Source of the DNA: Phytohabitans rumicis
GTDB lineage: Bacteria; Actinomycetota; Actinomycetes; Mycobacteriales; Micromonosporaceae
DNA length: 64,000 nt
Assembly: GCF_011764445.1 (NCBI RefSeq)
Contig: NZ_BLPG01000001.1
Location: forward strand, 2,294,001 to 2,358,000
Reading direction: 5' to 3'
Position 1 is the first letter of the stretch. Every line of letters begins with the position of its first letter. Below the pieces are notes generated by a model. It was not told the origin of the DNA. It made no database searches and saw only the letters and a program-made list of their open reading frames with translations. The translations under genes and the position numbers were made by a program. Positions 28,723 to 38,500 of this stretch are shown here, piece after piece.

Positions 28723-29967
28723 ATGGCTATGCCCAATAGAACGACGGTCACCTGGCTCACTGGCAAGATCCCACCGGCGTTGGTGGACCTGCTCCGGGCC
28801 GACGTGCTCGACTCGGTGGCCGAGATGGTTCAAGAGATCCAGGCGCACGTGCCGGAGTACGCCCCACCGGACGACGACAAGTTCGCCCGTGGGCTGCGGC
28901 GCGGCGTCGAGATGGCCTTACGCCGCTACGTCGAGCTGCTCGACCAGCACGTCGGGCACACCGGGCCGGCCGCCGTGCGGGACGGTGACGGCATCGACTG
29001 GCGTGTGGTGTACCACGCGGCCGGCGCCAACGAGATGCGCGAGGGGCGCAGCCTGGACGCCTTGCACGCCGCCATCCGCCTCTGCGCCCGGGTGGCGAAC
29101 CGGCGGCTGCGCACGTTCGCCGAGCGCCACGCGATGCCGCCGAACGCGGTCGCGTGGCTCGCCGAGGCGATCTTCGACAATGTCGACGACGTGGCGCGGG
29201 CGGCGACCGACGGCTACGCCCAGGCCCAGGAGGCCGAGGCCGGCGAGCTGGACCGGCGCCGGCGCCGGCTGCTCGACCTGTTCATCGCGGACCCGCCGCC
29301 CTCGGCGAGCGCGCTGGCCAACGCGGCAGCCGCGGCCGGCTGGCGATTACCGCGCCGGCTCGCCGCCGTCGCGGTAGCCGGGCCGATCGCCCAGCCACCG
29401 GTCATGTCGCCGGAGATCCTGGCCGCGTTCGACCACACCCGGCCGTGCCTGATCGTGCCCGACCCCAAGGGACTGGCCCAGGTCCGAGCCCTGGAAAATG
29501 GCCTGTCCAGCTACCACGCCGCGGTCGGGCCGGCGGTGTCCCCTGTGGACGCCGGCAAGTCGCTACGCTGGGCCCGGCTCGCGCTGGACCTGTCCGCCAA
29601 GGGGCTCATCCCGCACCAGCCCATCATCTGGTGCGGCGATCACCTGGCCGCACTCGCCGTCTTCCAGGACCAGGCGCTGCTCGCCACGCTCACCGAGCGG
29701 CGGCTCGCGCCACTGGCCCACCTGCGCGAGGACAAGCGCGAACTGCTCGCCGACACCCTGCTGGCCTGGCTCAAATTCAACATGAACGCCAACGAGGTGG
29801 CCGCTCATTTGCACGTGCACCCGCAGACCGTGCGGCACCGCCTGCGCCAGCTCGCCCAGCTCTTCGGCAACCAGATCCGCGACCCGGACCTGCGCTTCGA
29901 GCTGGAGATCGCGCTACGCGCCGAACGCGCCCGGAACATCCGCCGCGCCCGCACCGCCGCCAGCTAG
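28723..29967 (+). CDS. PucR-type transcriptional regulator, copy 2
   Basis: This encodes 414 residues, a close paralogue of the preceding gene along its full length (shared REGRSLDALHAAIR, SLRWAR, HVHPQTVRHRLR and PDLRFELEIALRA). ATG 28723 is supported by GGGAGG about 8 bases upstream; an in-frame start at 28642 would add 27 unrelated residues. It is separated from copy 1 by 139 bases. The pair arose by tandem duplication. It ends in a basic RARTAAS-type tail. Candidate binding sites are the GTTGTCACC palindromes in the two biosynthetic promoter regions. Confidence 0.87.
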   Translation: MAMPNRTTVTWLTGKIPPALVDLLRADVLDSVAEMVQEIQAHVPEYAPPDDDKFARGLRRGVEMALRRYVELLDQHVGHTGPAAVRDGDGIDWRVVYHAAGANEMREGRSLDALHAAIRLCARVANRRLRTFAERHAMPPNAVAWLAEAIFDNVDDVARAATDGYAQAQEAEAGELDRRRRRLLDLFIADPPPSASALANAAAAAGWRLPRRLAAVAVAGPIAQPPVMSPEILAAFDHTRPCLIVPDPKGLAQVRALENGLSSYHAAVGPAVSPVDAGKSLRWARLALDLSAKGLIPHQPIIWCGDHLAALAVFQDQALLATLTERRLAPLAHLREDKRELLADTLLAWLKFNMNANEVAAHLHVHPQTVRHRLRQLAQLFGNQIRDPDLRFELEIALRAERARNIRRARTAAS

Positions 29968-30024
29968 CCCGCCCGCGCCCCCTCTCGTGCCCCTTCTCGT
30001 GCCCCGCTCGTGCCCCGCTCGTGC

Positions 30025-30110
30025 CCCTCTCGTGCGTCGATCAAGGGCATATGGTCGTGCTTTGATCTCCAAACCACGACCGTTTGCCCTTGATCGACGG
30101 CGAATTCCTT
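30025..30110. repeat. 86-bp GATCAAGGGC hairpin repeat, left copy
   Basis: The core hairpin has arms 30035-30064 and 30070-30099 with loop atctc. The 86 bases 30025-30110 are, as read by eye, identical to the reverse complement of 30514-30599. It lies 57 bases after the PucR copy 2 stop and can serve as its terminator. It is the same family as the hairpins at 5.9 and 54.5 kb. Confidence 0.85.
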
Positions 30111-30202
30111 GATCGGCGCGCGGTGGACAGGCGACCGCACGACCGCACGACCGCGATCAGCCCCCGGCCGCGCCGGGAGCTCCACCCGGCACCCACACCC
30201 GT

Positions 30203-30261
30203 GTGACTGGAACACCAGTGCTGTTATCCGACCGCCATGACAGCACTGGTGTTCCAGTCAC
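30203..30261. repeat. Perfect 22-bp-arm palindrome
   Basis: Left arm 30203-30224 (gtgactggaacaccagtgct, then gt) is matched exactly by right arm 30240-30261, with a 15-base loop. It lies inside the segment bounded by the two 86-bp inverted copies, so the locus has nested dyad symmetry. Confidence 0.85.
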
Positions 30262-30314
30262 GCCCCAGGGCTGCCTTTTCTGCGGCCTCCGGCTGCCGAT
30301 TGAAGATGGAGATT

Positions 30315-30383
30315 GAGCTACCGCGACGTCCGTCGCGGTCCGGGCCGTTGCTCCCGCGGCCGCACCCTTCGCGGTTGACGACC
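30315..30383 (+). repeat. Dispersed 69-bp intergenic repeat, copy A
   Basis: The sequence starts gagctaccgcgacgtccg and contains gctcccgcggccgcaccc. Two further copies occur at 54628-54694 (same strand) and 54841-54907 (opposite strand). Translated in one frame all three give ELPRRP-x-x-x-x-P-x-LPRPHP. Because the copies lie in intergenic palindromic clusters, a repeat rather than a gene is the likelier reading. Confidence 0.7.
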
Positions 30384-30513
30384 CATACCCCCGGGCGGGC
30401 TTGTCTCGCGGACCTGGCAGCGTAGGTCGGGGATTTCGGCTCGCTCTGCGAGCCGCCGACCTGCGCGGTGCCCGCGGGAGCATGCGGCCCGCAGGTGACA
30501 CGGACCGGGGTAA

Positions 30514-30599
30514 AAGGAATTCGCCGTCGATCAAGGGCAAACGGTCGTGGTTTGGAGATCAAAGCACGACCATATGCCCTTGATCGACGCACGAGAGGG
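30514..30599. repeat. 86-bp GATCAAGGGC hairpin repeat, right inverted copy
   Basis: This is the exact inverted counterpart of 30025-30110. Arms are 30525-30554 and 30560-30589, with loop gagat. It ends 7 bases before the stop of the VWA gene and so can terminate the NRPS-MbtH-VWA transcript. Confidence 0.85.
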
Positions 30600-30605
30600 C
30601 GGGGG

Positions 30606-32266
30606 TTAGCGGGGTGGGGCGGCGGTTTTGATGAGGAAGTCGAGTGCTTCGAAGAACACCTTTCGGATGCCGGCTCCGTCCCGGGTCAGGAACGTCCGCC
30701 CGCCCGTCGTGTCGCTGATCGCCTCCAGGGCGGGCACGTCGACGTCCGTCCCGATGCCGATGAAGATGATCGGCAGCGGTCGGGCCGGGTCCTGCAGGTT
30801 GTCCAGCTTGTCGACCAGCTCGCCGAGCCCGATGCCGTACGGGTCGTTGTCGTACCCGTCGGTGGCGATCAGGACGAGGTTGAGGCGCCCCGGTTTCCAC
30901 AGCCCTCGGGCCTGGCGGTACGCCGCGAGCGTGGTGTCGTAGAGCCCGGTCTGGGCGCCGAGCACGGTCCGCAACGCGTTGAGCGCGGCGAACACGTCGC
31001 CGCGCTGCTCGAACAGCGGCACCAGCGGCAGCACCTCGCGAAAGTCGCGCCCGCCCTCCAGATCGGCGGCGAACTCCCACACCGCGACCTCGGTGGTGTC
31101 GCGGAGCATGCCGAGCATCTGCCCGGCCGCGGACACCGCCGCGGCGAGCCGGGTCTCCCCTCCCCGGCCCCGATCGCCATGGAGCCGGACACGTCCACGA
31201 CGCTGTGCATGCGGGCGCTCAGGTTGACGCCGGCCCAGTCCCGCAGCGTTTCGTCCACAGTGGCCGGTGGGGGCAGCGGGGCCGGCTGGATCGCCGGCCC
31301 GCCCTCCCGTACCGGCGCGCCGTCCGGGGTCCGCAGGCCGACCTGGGACAGCGCGCCCGCCCCGCCGTCGCGCACCGCGGCCAGCAGCCGCTCGGCGATG
31401 GTGCGCTGGGCGTCGCTGGCGCCGGGCAGCACCACGAACGGATAGTCGAGCGCCGGCGTGGCCGGGTCCGGGTACACCGGGATGAGCGGCGCGTTGCCGC
31501 CGAGGGCGTTGTACGCGAGGATCGCCTGCTCGCTGCCGAACAGGCCCTCCAGCGCCTCGGGTGCGTCCCCGCCGACCCGGGACAGCAGGTCCGCACCGGC
31601 CGGCGCGGCGGTGCGGGACAGCCGCCGCAGGATCTGGGCGTTCGCGGCCCCGGGGTCGTCGGTCTCGCCGGCGAGCCGCCGGATCTCCAGCAGGCTGAAC
31701 AGCCCGACCGGGTCCACGGCCGGGTCTCGCAGGCCGAGGGCGCGCGCCGGCCCGGCCCGGCGCAGCAGCGCCGCCCAGGTCAGTGGCGTCTCCGGCGCGC
31801 CGAGGTCGGTGGCGACCGCTTCGGTCACGGCCAGGACGACCGGCGAGCTGGCCACCGACGTACCCGTGTCCGGGACCTCGACCTCCCCGCCGCCCGCCTG
31901 CCGCAGCCACCAGCTGGACTCGGGCAGCCACGCGTGCGGCAGCCCGGCCGGCCGGCGGGCCGACAGCCGGTCCGCGACGGACGCCGATTCCAGCGCCTTC
32001 ACGGTGATCCGGAAGCAGCCGTCGGCGGTGTCCGCCGGCACGTCGGCGGCCGCCCGGGTGACCAGCGGGGCGATCGCCGGCGCGGCCGCCACGTCGACGA
32101 TCAGCGGGTTGGCGCAGCCGTCCGAGCCGATGACGCCGCTGGCGTACCCGGCGCCCAGCGAGCCGAGCAGGACGGCCCCGAGCGACGCGCCGACCACCAC
32201 CACGAACGACGAACGGACCGCGATGGCGGCGCGATGCGCCGGGCGGTACCGGAGGAAGAACTCCAT
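30606..32266 (-). CDS. Membrane-anchored solute-binding plus VWA domain protein (one-base frameshift)
   Basis: The restored protein has about 553 residues: a basic N-terminus, a membrane helix (FVVVVGASLGAVLLGSL), an extracytoplasmic solute-binding-like domain (about residues 50-330), then a von Willebrand A domain with MIDAS motif DVSGSM, LVLIATDGYDND and IIFIGIGTDVDVPAL. The frame break is at CCCC 31157-31160; one base restores GAGEGETRLAAAV. It starts 10 bases after the MbtH stop and so appears to be the third gene of the NRPS operon. Actinobacteria encode many such proteins of unclear role. A product-binding or envelope function is speculative. Confidence 0.82.
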
Positions 32267-32276
32267 CGTCAGCTAC

Positions 32277-32501
32277 CTACCCTTCGCGCGCGTGCTCCTC
32301 CATCGCGGCGACGAGGCCGCGCGGCCGCATGTCCGTCCAGTGCTGCTCGATGTGCGCCAGGCAGGCGTCCCGGCTGTCTTCGGCGTGCGCGACGGCCCAC
32401 CCGTCCGGCACGTCGGCGAACGCCGGCCACAGCGAGTACTGGCCCTCGTCGTTGACGAGCGCGAGATACCTGCCGTCCGGGTCGTCGAAGGGATTGGCCA
32501 C
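32277..32501 (-). CDS. MbtH-like NRPS chaperone
   Basis: This encodes 74 residues from GTG 32501, only 3 bases after the NRPS stop. The MbtH signature is clear: [33 protein letters not shown] and the C-terminal DMRPRGL. MbtH-like proteins bind adenylation domains and are needed for their folding or activity. Its position shows it serves the upstream four-module NRPS. Confidence 0.97.
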   Translation of the reverse strand: MANPFDDPDGRYLALVNDEGQYSLWPAFADVPDGWAVAHAEDSRDACLAHIEQHWTDMRPRGLVAAMEEHAREG

Positions 32502-32504
32502 GGT

Positions 32505-35500
32505 TCAGCTCCTCACGGATTGCACCTGGTTGATGGTGGTGATTTCGCGGTCGAGAATCGGGCCGATCCGCGCCAGCGCGGGCTGCCGCAGCATCGACTG
32601 GTGGTCGCAGGCCACCCGGTGGAGGTCGATCCGCCCGGTGACGTACGGCAGCCACACGCTGTCCGCTCCGGCAATGCCCGGCACCGCCTGGAAAAGCAGG
32701 AGATTGCCGTCGTACGCGCCGGGCGTGAAGCCGTTGTGCAGCTTGATGTGGTTGGCGACGACGGCGTCGATGGTCCCGGGGGCCAGCGAGGTGGCCGAGA
32801 GGTCGACCTCACCCCGCACGCTCGACACCGCCAGGTCGACGTCGACGGCTTCCACCCCGATCGGGTACGCGTCGAGCACCGCCAGCAGGGCGACCCGCTC
32901 CCCTTCCTCCTGGAGCCGGGTCGCGATCGCGTGCGCCACCAGACCGCCGAAGGACCAGCCGAGCAAGTGGTACGGGCCGGCCGGCTGCACCGAGCGGATC
33001 CGGTCGAGGTAGTCGGCCGCCATCTGTTCCACAGTGGCCGGCAGCGCGTCCGTGTCGGTGAACCCGCGGGCCTGCAGGCCGTACAGCGGCTGCTCCGGGC
33101 CGAGGTAGCGGAGCAGGCCGGCGTACGGCCAGCTCACCCCGCTCGCCGGGTGCACGCAGAACAGCGGCGGCCGGCTCCCGTGCGTCCGCAGCGGCAGCAG
33201 CACCTCCAGGTCGTGGCGGGTGTCCCGAGCGTCCAACCGGGCGGCCAGTCCCGCTGGGGTGGGCGCCTCCAGGACCGTGCGGAGGCTGATCCCCGCCCGC
33301 ATCGCGCCGCGGATGTGGCCGACGAGGCGGGTCGCCATGATGCTGTCGCCGCCGAGGTCGAAGAAGCTGTCGTCGGCGCCGACGCCGTCCACGCCCAGCA
33401 CCGCCGCGAACGCCCGGCACAGCGCCTCTTCCACCGGTGTCGCCGGTTCTCGCGACGGCGCGTGCGCGTACGGGGGTGCGGGCAGGGCGCGGCGGTCCAG
33501 CTTGCCGCTGCCGTTGACCGGCAACCGGTCCAGCCCGACGATGGCGGACGGCACCAGGTGCCCCGGCAGCCGACGCGCCAACGCCTCCCGCACACCCTCC
33601 ACATCGGACGGTACGACGTAACCGACCAACCGGCCGTCCCGCACCACCGCGGCCGCGCGCTTGACCCCGTCGCACCCGGCCAGCGCGGCCTCCACCTCAC
33701 CCAACTCGATCCGATGACCACGCACCTTCACCTGGTCGTCGACCCGGCCCAGAAACTCCAACTGACCGTCGTCGCGCCAACGCACCACATCCCCGGTCCG
33801 GTACATCCGCACACCCGCCCCACCGAACGGACACGCCACGAACCGCTCCGCCGTCAAAGCCGGCCGACCCAGATACCCCCGCGCCAAACCGGCACCGGAC
33901 ACGTACAGCTCCCCCGCCACCCCCGGCGGGACCGCGCGGAGCCAGCCGTCCAGTACCCAGACACGCGTCCCCTCGATCGGTCGCCCGATCGTCACCCCGT
34001 GGCTCCCGTCCAACAGCTCGCTGACCGTCGCGCACACCGTCACCTCGGTCGGCCCGTACGCGTTCAGCAACCGCCGCCCCACCGACCACGCCGCCGCCAC
34101 CCGCTCCGGCAACGCCTCCCCCGCCGACACCAGCGTCGGTACCGGAACCGACGCCGGCACGCTCGCCAGCACCCCCGGCGGCACCGTCGCATGTGTCAGG
34201 TCGTCGCGCGCGGCCAACTCCCCCACCGGGTCGTCGCCGGCCACCACGACCGTCGCGCCCGACAGCAGCGCACCCCACAACTCCCACACCGACGCGTCGA
34301 ACGTCGGCGCCGAAAACCACAGCACCCGACTCCCCGGGCCCAACCCCAACCGCCGCACCTGCGCCGCCACCATCACCGGGACGCCGCCCTGCGGCACCAC
34401 CACGCCCTTCGGCACGCCCGACGACCCGGACGTGTAGATGACGTACGCCGGATGGCGCGGGTCCCACCGCGCCGCCGGTACCGGCTCGGCCGGGCCGCCC
34501 GGATAGACGTCCCCGGCCCGCAGCACCACGCCGGCCCCGGCGTCCCGGCACAGGAACGCGATCCGCTCCGCCGGATAGCGCGGATCCACCGGCAGGTACG
34601 CCCCGCCGGCCTTCGCGACGGCCAGCATCCCGACGGCGAACTCGACCGAGCGCGGCAGCACCAGCGCCACCACCCGCTCCGGCCCCACCCCGGCCTCGAC
34701 CAGCCACCGGGCCAGCCGGTTCGAGGCCGCGTCCAGTTGGGCGTACGTCAGGGACCGGTCCCCGCACTCGACCGCCACCGCGTCCGGCGACCGCGACACC
34801 TGCGCGGCGAACAGCTCCGGCAGCGGCGCACCGGCGTCCCGGCCGGAGCCGGCCCACCGGGTCAGCACCAGGCTCCGCTCCCGGGTGGACAGCAGGTCGA
34901 CCTCGGCGAGCCGCCGATCGGGTTCGTCGACCAGGGTCGCCAGGACCCGTTCCAGACGCGCGAGCAGCGATTCCACTGTGGACGACTCGAACAGTCCGGG
35001 CCGGTACGCCAGCGTCAGTTCGAGCCCGTCCCGGTACGCCGCGGTCAGCGACAGCGGATAGTGGGTGTCGCCGTGCCCCTCCACCGCGGTGACGCGTACG
35101 CCGGCGGCGTCGGCGGCCAACCCATCGGCCGGCAGCGGATAGTTCTCGAACACCGTGATGGTGTCGAAGAGCCGGCGCTGCCCGCCCAGCCGATGGATCT
35201 CGCTGAGCCCGAGGTGCCGGTGGGGAATGAGCGCCGCCTGCTCGTCCTGGACGGTGGTGAGCAGGTCGGCGAGCGTCCGTGCCGGATCCAGCCGCACGCG
35301 CACCGGGACGGTGTTGACGCACAGGCCCACCGGCTCGGCCGCGCCCGGCGCCGCCGTGGGACGCACCGCCACGGTCGCCCCGAACACCACGTCCGTCCGC
35401 CCGGTGTGCAGCCCCAGGACCACCGCCCACGCCGCCTGCACGGCGGTGTTGAGCGTGACGCCCATGGCGTTGACCCGCCGCTGGAGCGCCACCGCGGTGT

Positions 35501-38500
35501 CGGCCGGCAGGCCGCGCCGGACGGATCGCGGTGCCAGTCGAGTGTCACCGCCTTCCCGCGCGATCAGGGTCGGCTCCTCGACGCCCGCGAGGGCGGCCCG
35601 CCACGCCGCCCGCGCCGCCGCGCGGTCCTGCCCGGCCAGCCAGCCCAGAAAGTCGCGGTACGGAGCCGGCGCGGCCAGGCCGCCGGCGCGCCCGCCGGAC
35701 GCGTAGCCGGCGAGCAGCTCGCGCACCAAGATCGGCAGCGACCAGCCGTCGAGCAGCAGGTGGTGGGCCGTGATGACGAGCCGGTGCCGGGCCTCGCCCA
35801 GGGCGATCAGCGCCATCCGCAGCAGCGGTCCACGGTGCAGCGCGAACCGCTCGGCCCGGTCCCGGTCCAGCACGAGCCGCAGCACGTCCGGCCGCTTCGC
35901 CGGCTTGACGCGGCGCAGGTCGATCCGCCGCCACGGCAGCACCGCGCGCGCCGGCACCACCTGCAGCGGCCCGGACGGGCGGTGCAGGAACGCGGCGCGG
36001 AGGCTGTCGTGCCGGTCCAGCAGGGCCTGACCCGCGTCGCGCAGCGCCGCCTCCCGCAGCGGGCCGTCGAGGTCCAGCGACAACTGGACGGTGTACGGGT
36101 CGGGCGCGTCCACATCGGTCAGTGCGTGGAAGAACAGCCCTTCCTGCAACGGGGTCAACGGCCAGACATCCTGCACCGGCACCCCGGGGTCGCTGTCCGC
36201 CCAGGACGCCTCGATCGCGTCGATCTGGTCCTGGACCAGCCGCACCAGGGGCAGGTCCGACGGGGTCAGGCCGCCGGCGCCGGGGCGCTCGGCGTGGATC
36301 GCCAGGGCGCGCAGCACCGCGAACCAGTCCTGGGCCAGGTCCCGCACCCCGTCCGCGGGCAGCAGGTCGGCGGCCCAGGTCCAGGTGGCCGACAACCGCG
36401 GCCCGTCCGCCCCGTCGTACGCCACCGCGGTGAGCTCCAGCAGGTGCGCCAACGGCATGCTGGGATGGCCGCCGGGGCGCGGCTCCCCGCCGAGCACCGG
36501 GGCCCAGCCGTCGCGCGTGGTGACCCGGCCGAGGTAGTTGAAGCCGATCTCGGGGGTGGGTAGGCCCGCGAACGCGGATCGGGTCTCCGGGTTCAGGTAG
36601 CGCAGCAGCCCGTACCCGATGCCGTCGTTCGGGATGGCCCGCAGCTGCTCCTTGACCCGCTTGACCGCGCGCGCCAGCTCCGGCCCGCCGGCCACCGCCG
36701 CCGCCCAGTCGACCGGCCCGGGGTCCAGCCGCACGGGGTGGATGCTGGTGAACCAGCCGACCGTGCGGGACAGGTCCACCGGCGACCCCGGTCCGGCGTG
36801 CCGGCCGTGCCCCTCGACGTCCACCACCACGCCGCCCGGGCGGCCGTACCGGCGCCGTACGGCGATGGCCAGCGCGCCGAGCAGCACGTCCTGCACGCCG
36901 GCGTGGAAGAGCGCCGGCACCCGGGTCAGCAGGTGGCGGGTGGCGGGTGTGGACAGCTCCAGCGTCAGGTGGCCGGCGCTGGCGAGCGTGTCGCGGCGCG
37001 GGTCCAGCTGGCCGGCGCCGAGCGGCTGCCGCCCGGCACCGAGGATTCCGGTCCACATCGGAAGCTCCGCACGTACCCGCGGATCGGCGGCCCGGTCGGC
37101 CAGTACCGCGCTCCACCGGCGCAGCGACGTGCCGACCGGCGGCAGCGCGGGAGCGATGCCCGCGGCGGCCGCCTGCCATGCCGCGTGCAGGTCCGGCAGC
37201 AGGATCCGCCAGGACATGCCGTCGACGCACAGGTGGTGGATGACGAGCAGGAGCTGCCCCGCCTCGTCCGGGCCGGCGTCGAACCACACCGCCTGGAGCA
37301 TCGCGCCCGCTGCGGGGTCCAGCCGGTCGCGGGCCCGGACGTACTCGCGGTCGACCAGCTCGTCGGTCCCGCCGGCCAGGATCCGGCGCAGGCAGTCCGC
37401 GGCGCGTACCGTCCCTATCGGACGGACGTTCGGGGTCGGGTGCCCGCCGGGTCCGGGGACCAGCCGCGTACGCAGCGCGTCGTGGTGGTCGACGACCGCC
37501 TGCAGCGCGGCCACGAGGTGGGCGTACGCCGTTCCCGGCGGCACCCGCACCAGCATCGACTGGTTGAGCCCGTCGACGGGGCAGCCGCGCTCGGCCAGCC
37601 ACTCGGTGATCGGGGTGGCGCCCACGGCACCGATCGGGTCGTCGTCCGCCGGCGGTGGTTGGTCGGCGGTCCGGGTCGCCACGGCGGCCAGCGCGGCCGG
37701 CGTACGAGCGGTGAACACGTCGCGCGGCGTGATGACCAGGCCGGCCTCGCGCACCCGGCTGACGAGCTGCATCGCCATGATGCTGTCGCCGCCGAGGTCG
37801 AAGAAGCTGTCGTCCGCGCCCGCGCCGTCCACGCCCAGCACCGCGGCGAACGCTCGGCACAGCGCCTCCTCGTCCGGCGTGCCCGGCCCGCGCGACGGCG
37901 TGTACGCCGGCGCGGGCAGCGCCTTGCGGTCCAGCTTTCCGCTGCCGTTGACCGGCAACCGGTCCAGCCCGACCACGGCCGACGGCACCAGGTACGCCGG
38001 CAGCCGGCGGGCGACCGCCTCCCGGACGCCCTCCACATCGGACGGCACGACGTAGCCCACGAGCCGCCCGTCCCGCACCACCGCCGCGGCCTGCCGCACC
38101 CCGGCGCACCCGGCCAGCGCGGCCTCCACCTCGCCGAGCTCGATCCGGAACCCCCGGACCTTCACCTGGTCGTCCGCCCGGCCGACGAACTCCAGCTGCC
38201 CATCCGCGCGCCAGCGCACCACGTCCCCGGTCCGGTACATCCGCGCACCGGTCGCGCCGAACGGGTCCGCCACGAACCGCTCCGCCGTCAGCGCCGGCCG
38301 GCCCAGGTAGCCGCGGGCCACGCCGGCGCCGGCGACGTACAGCTCGCCCGGGACGCCCGGCGGGACCGGCCGCAACCGGCCGTCGAGCACGCGGAGCGTG
38401 GTGCCGGTGAACGCGCGGCCGATCGGCGGCACCCCGTCGCCCGTGCGGTAGGGGTCGCTCATCGTCGCGAAGACCACCGTCTCCGTCGGACCGTACACAT

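Larger units (their letters stand above)
29968..30605. other. 638-base convergent intergenic region made of nested inverted repeats
   Basis: This gap lies between two converging genes (regulator end 29967, VWA end 30606). It holds two 86-bp inverted copies of the GATCAAGGGC hairpin, an internal 22-bp-arm palindrome, and a 69-bp dispersed repeat, each listed separately. Short open frames here read through these repeats and have no family match I recognise. I see no real gene. Confidence 0.7.

Noticed and set aside
30237-30425. Short open frame with ELPRRP-like peptide as a small gene
   Set aside because: It spans a palindrome arm and the dispersed repeat, has no ribosome site, and the repeat occurs elsewhere in opposite orientation.
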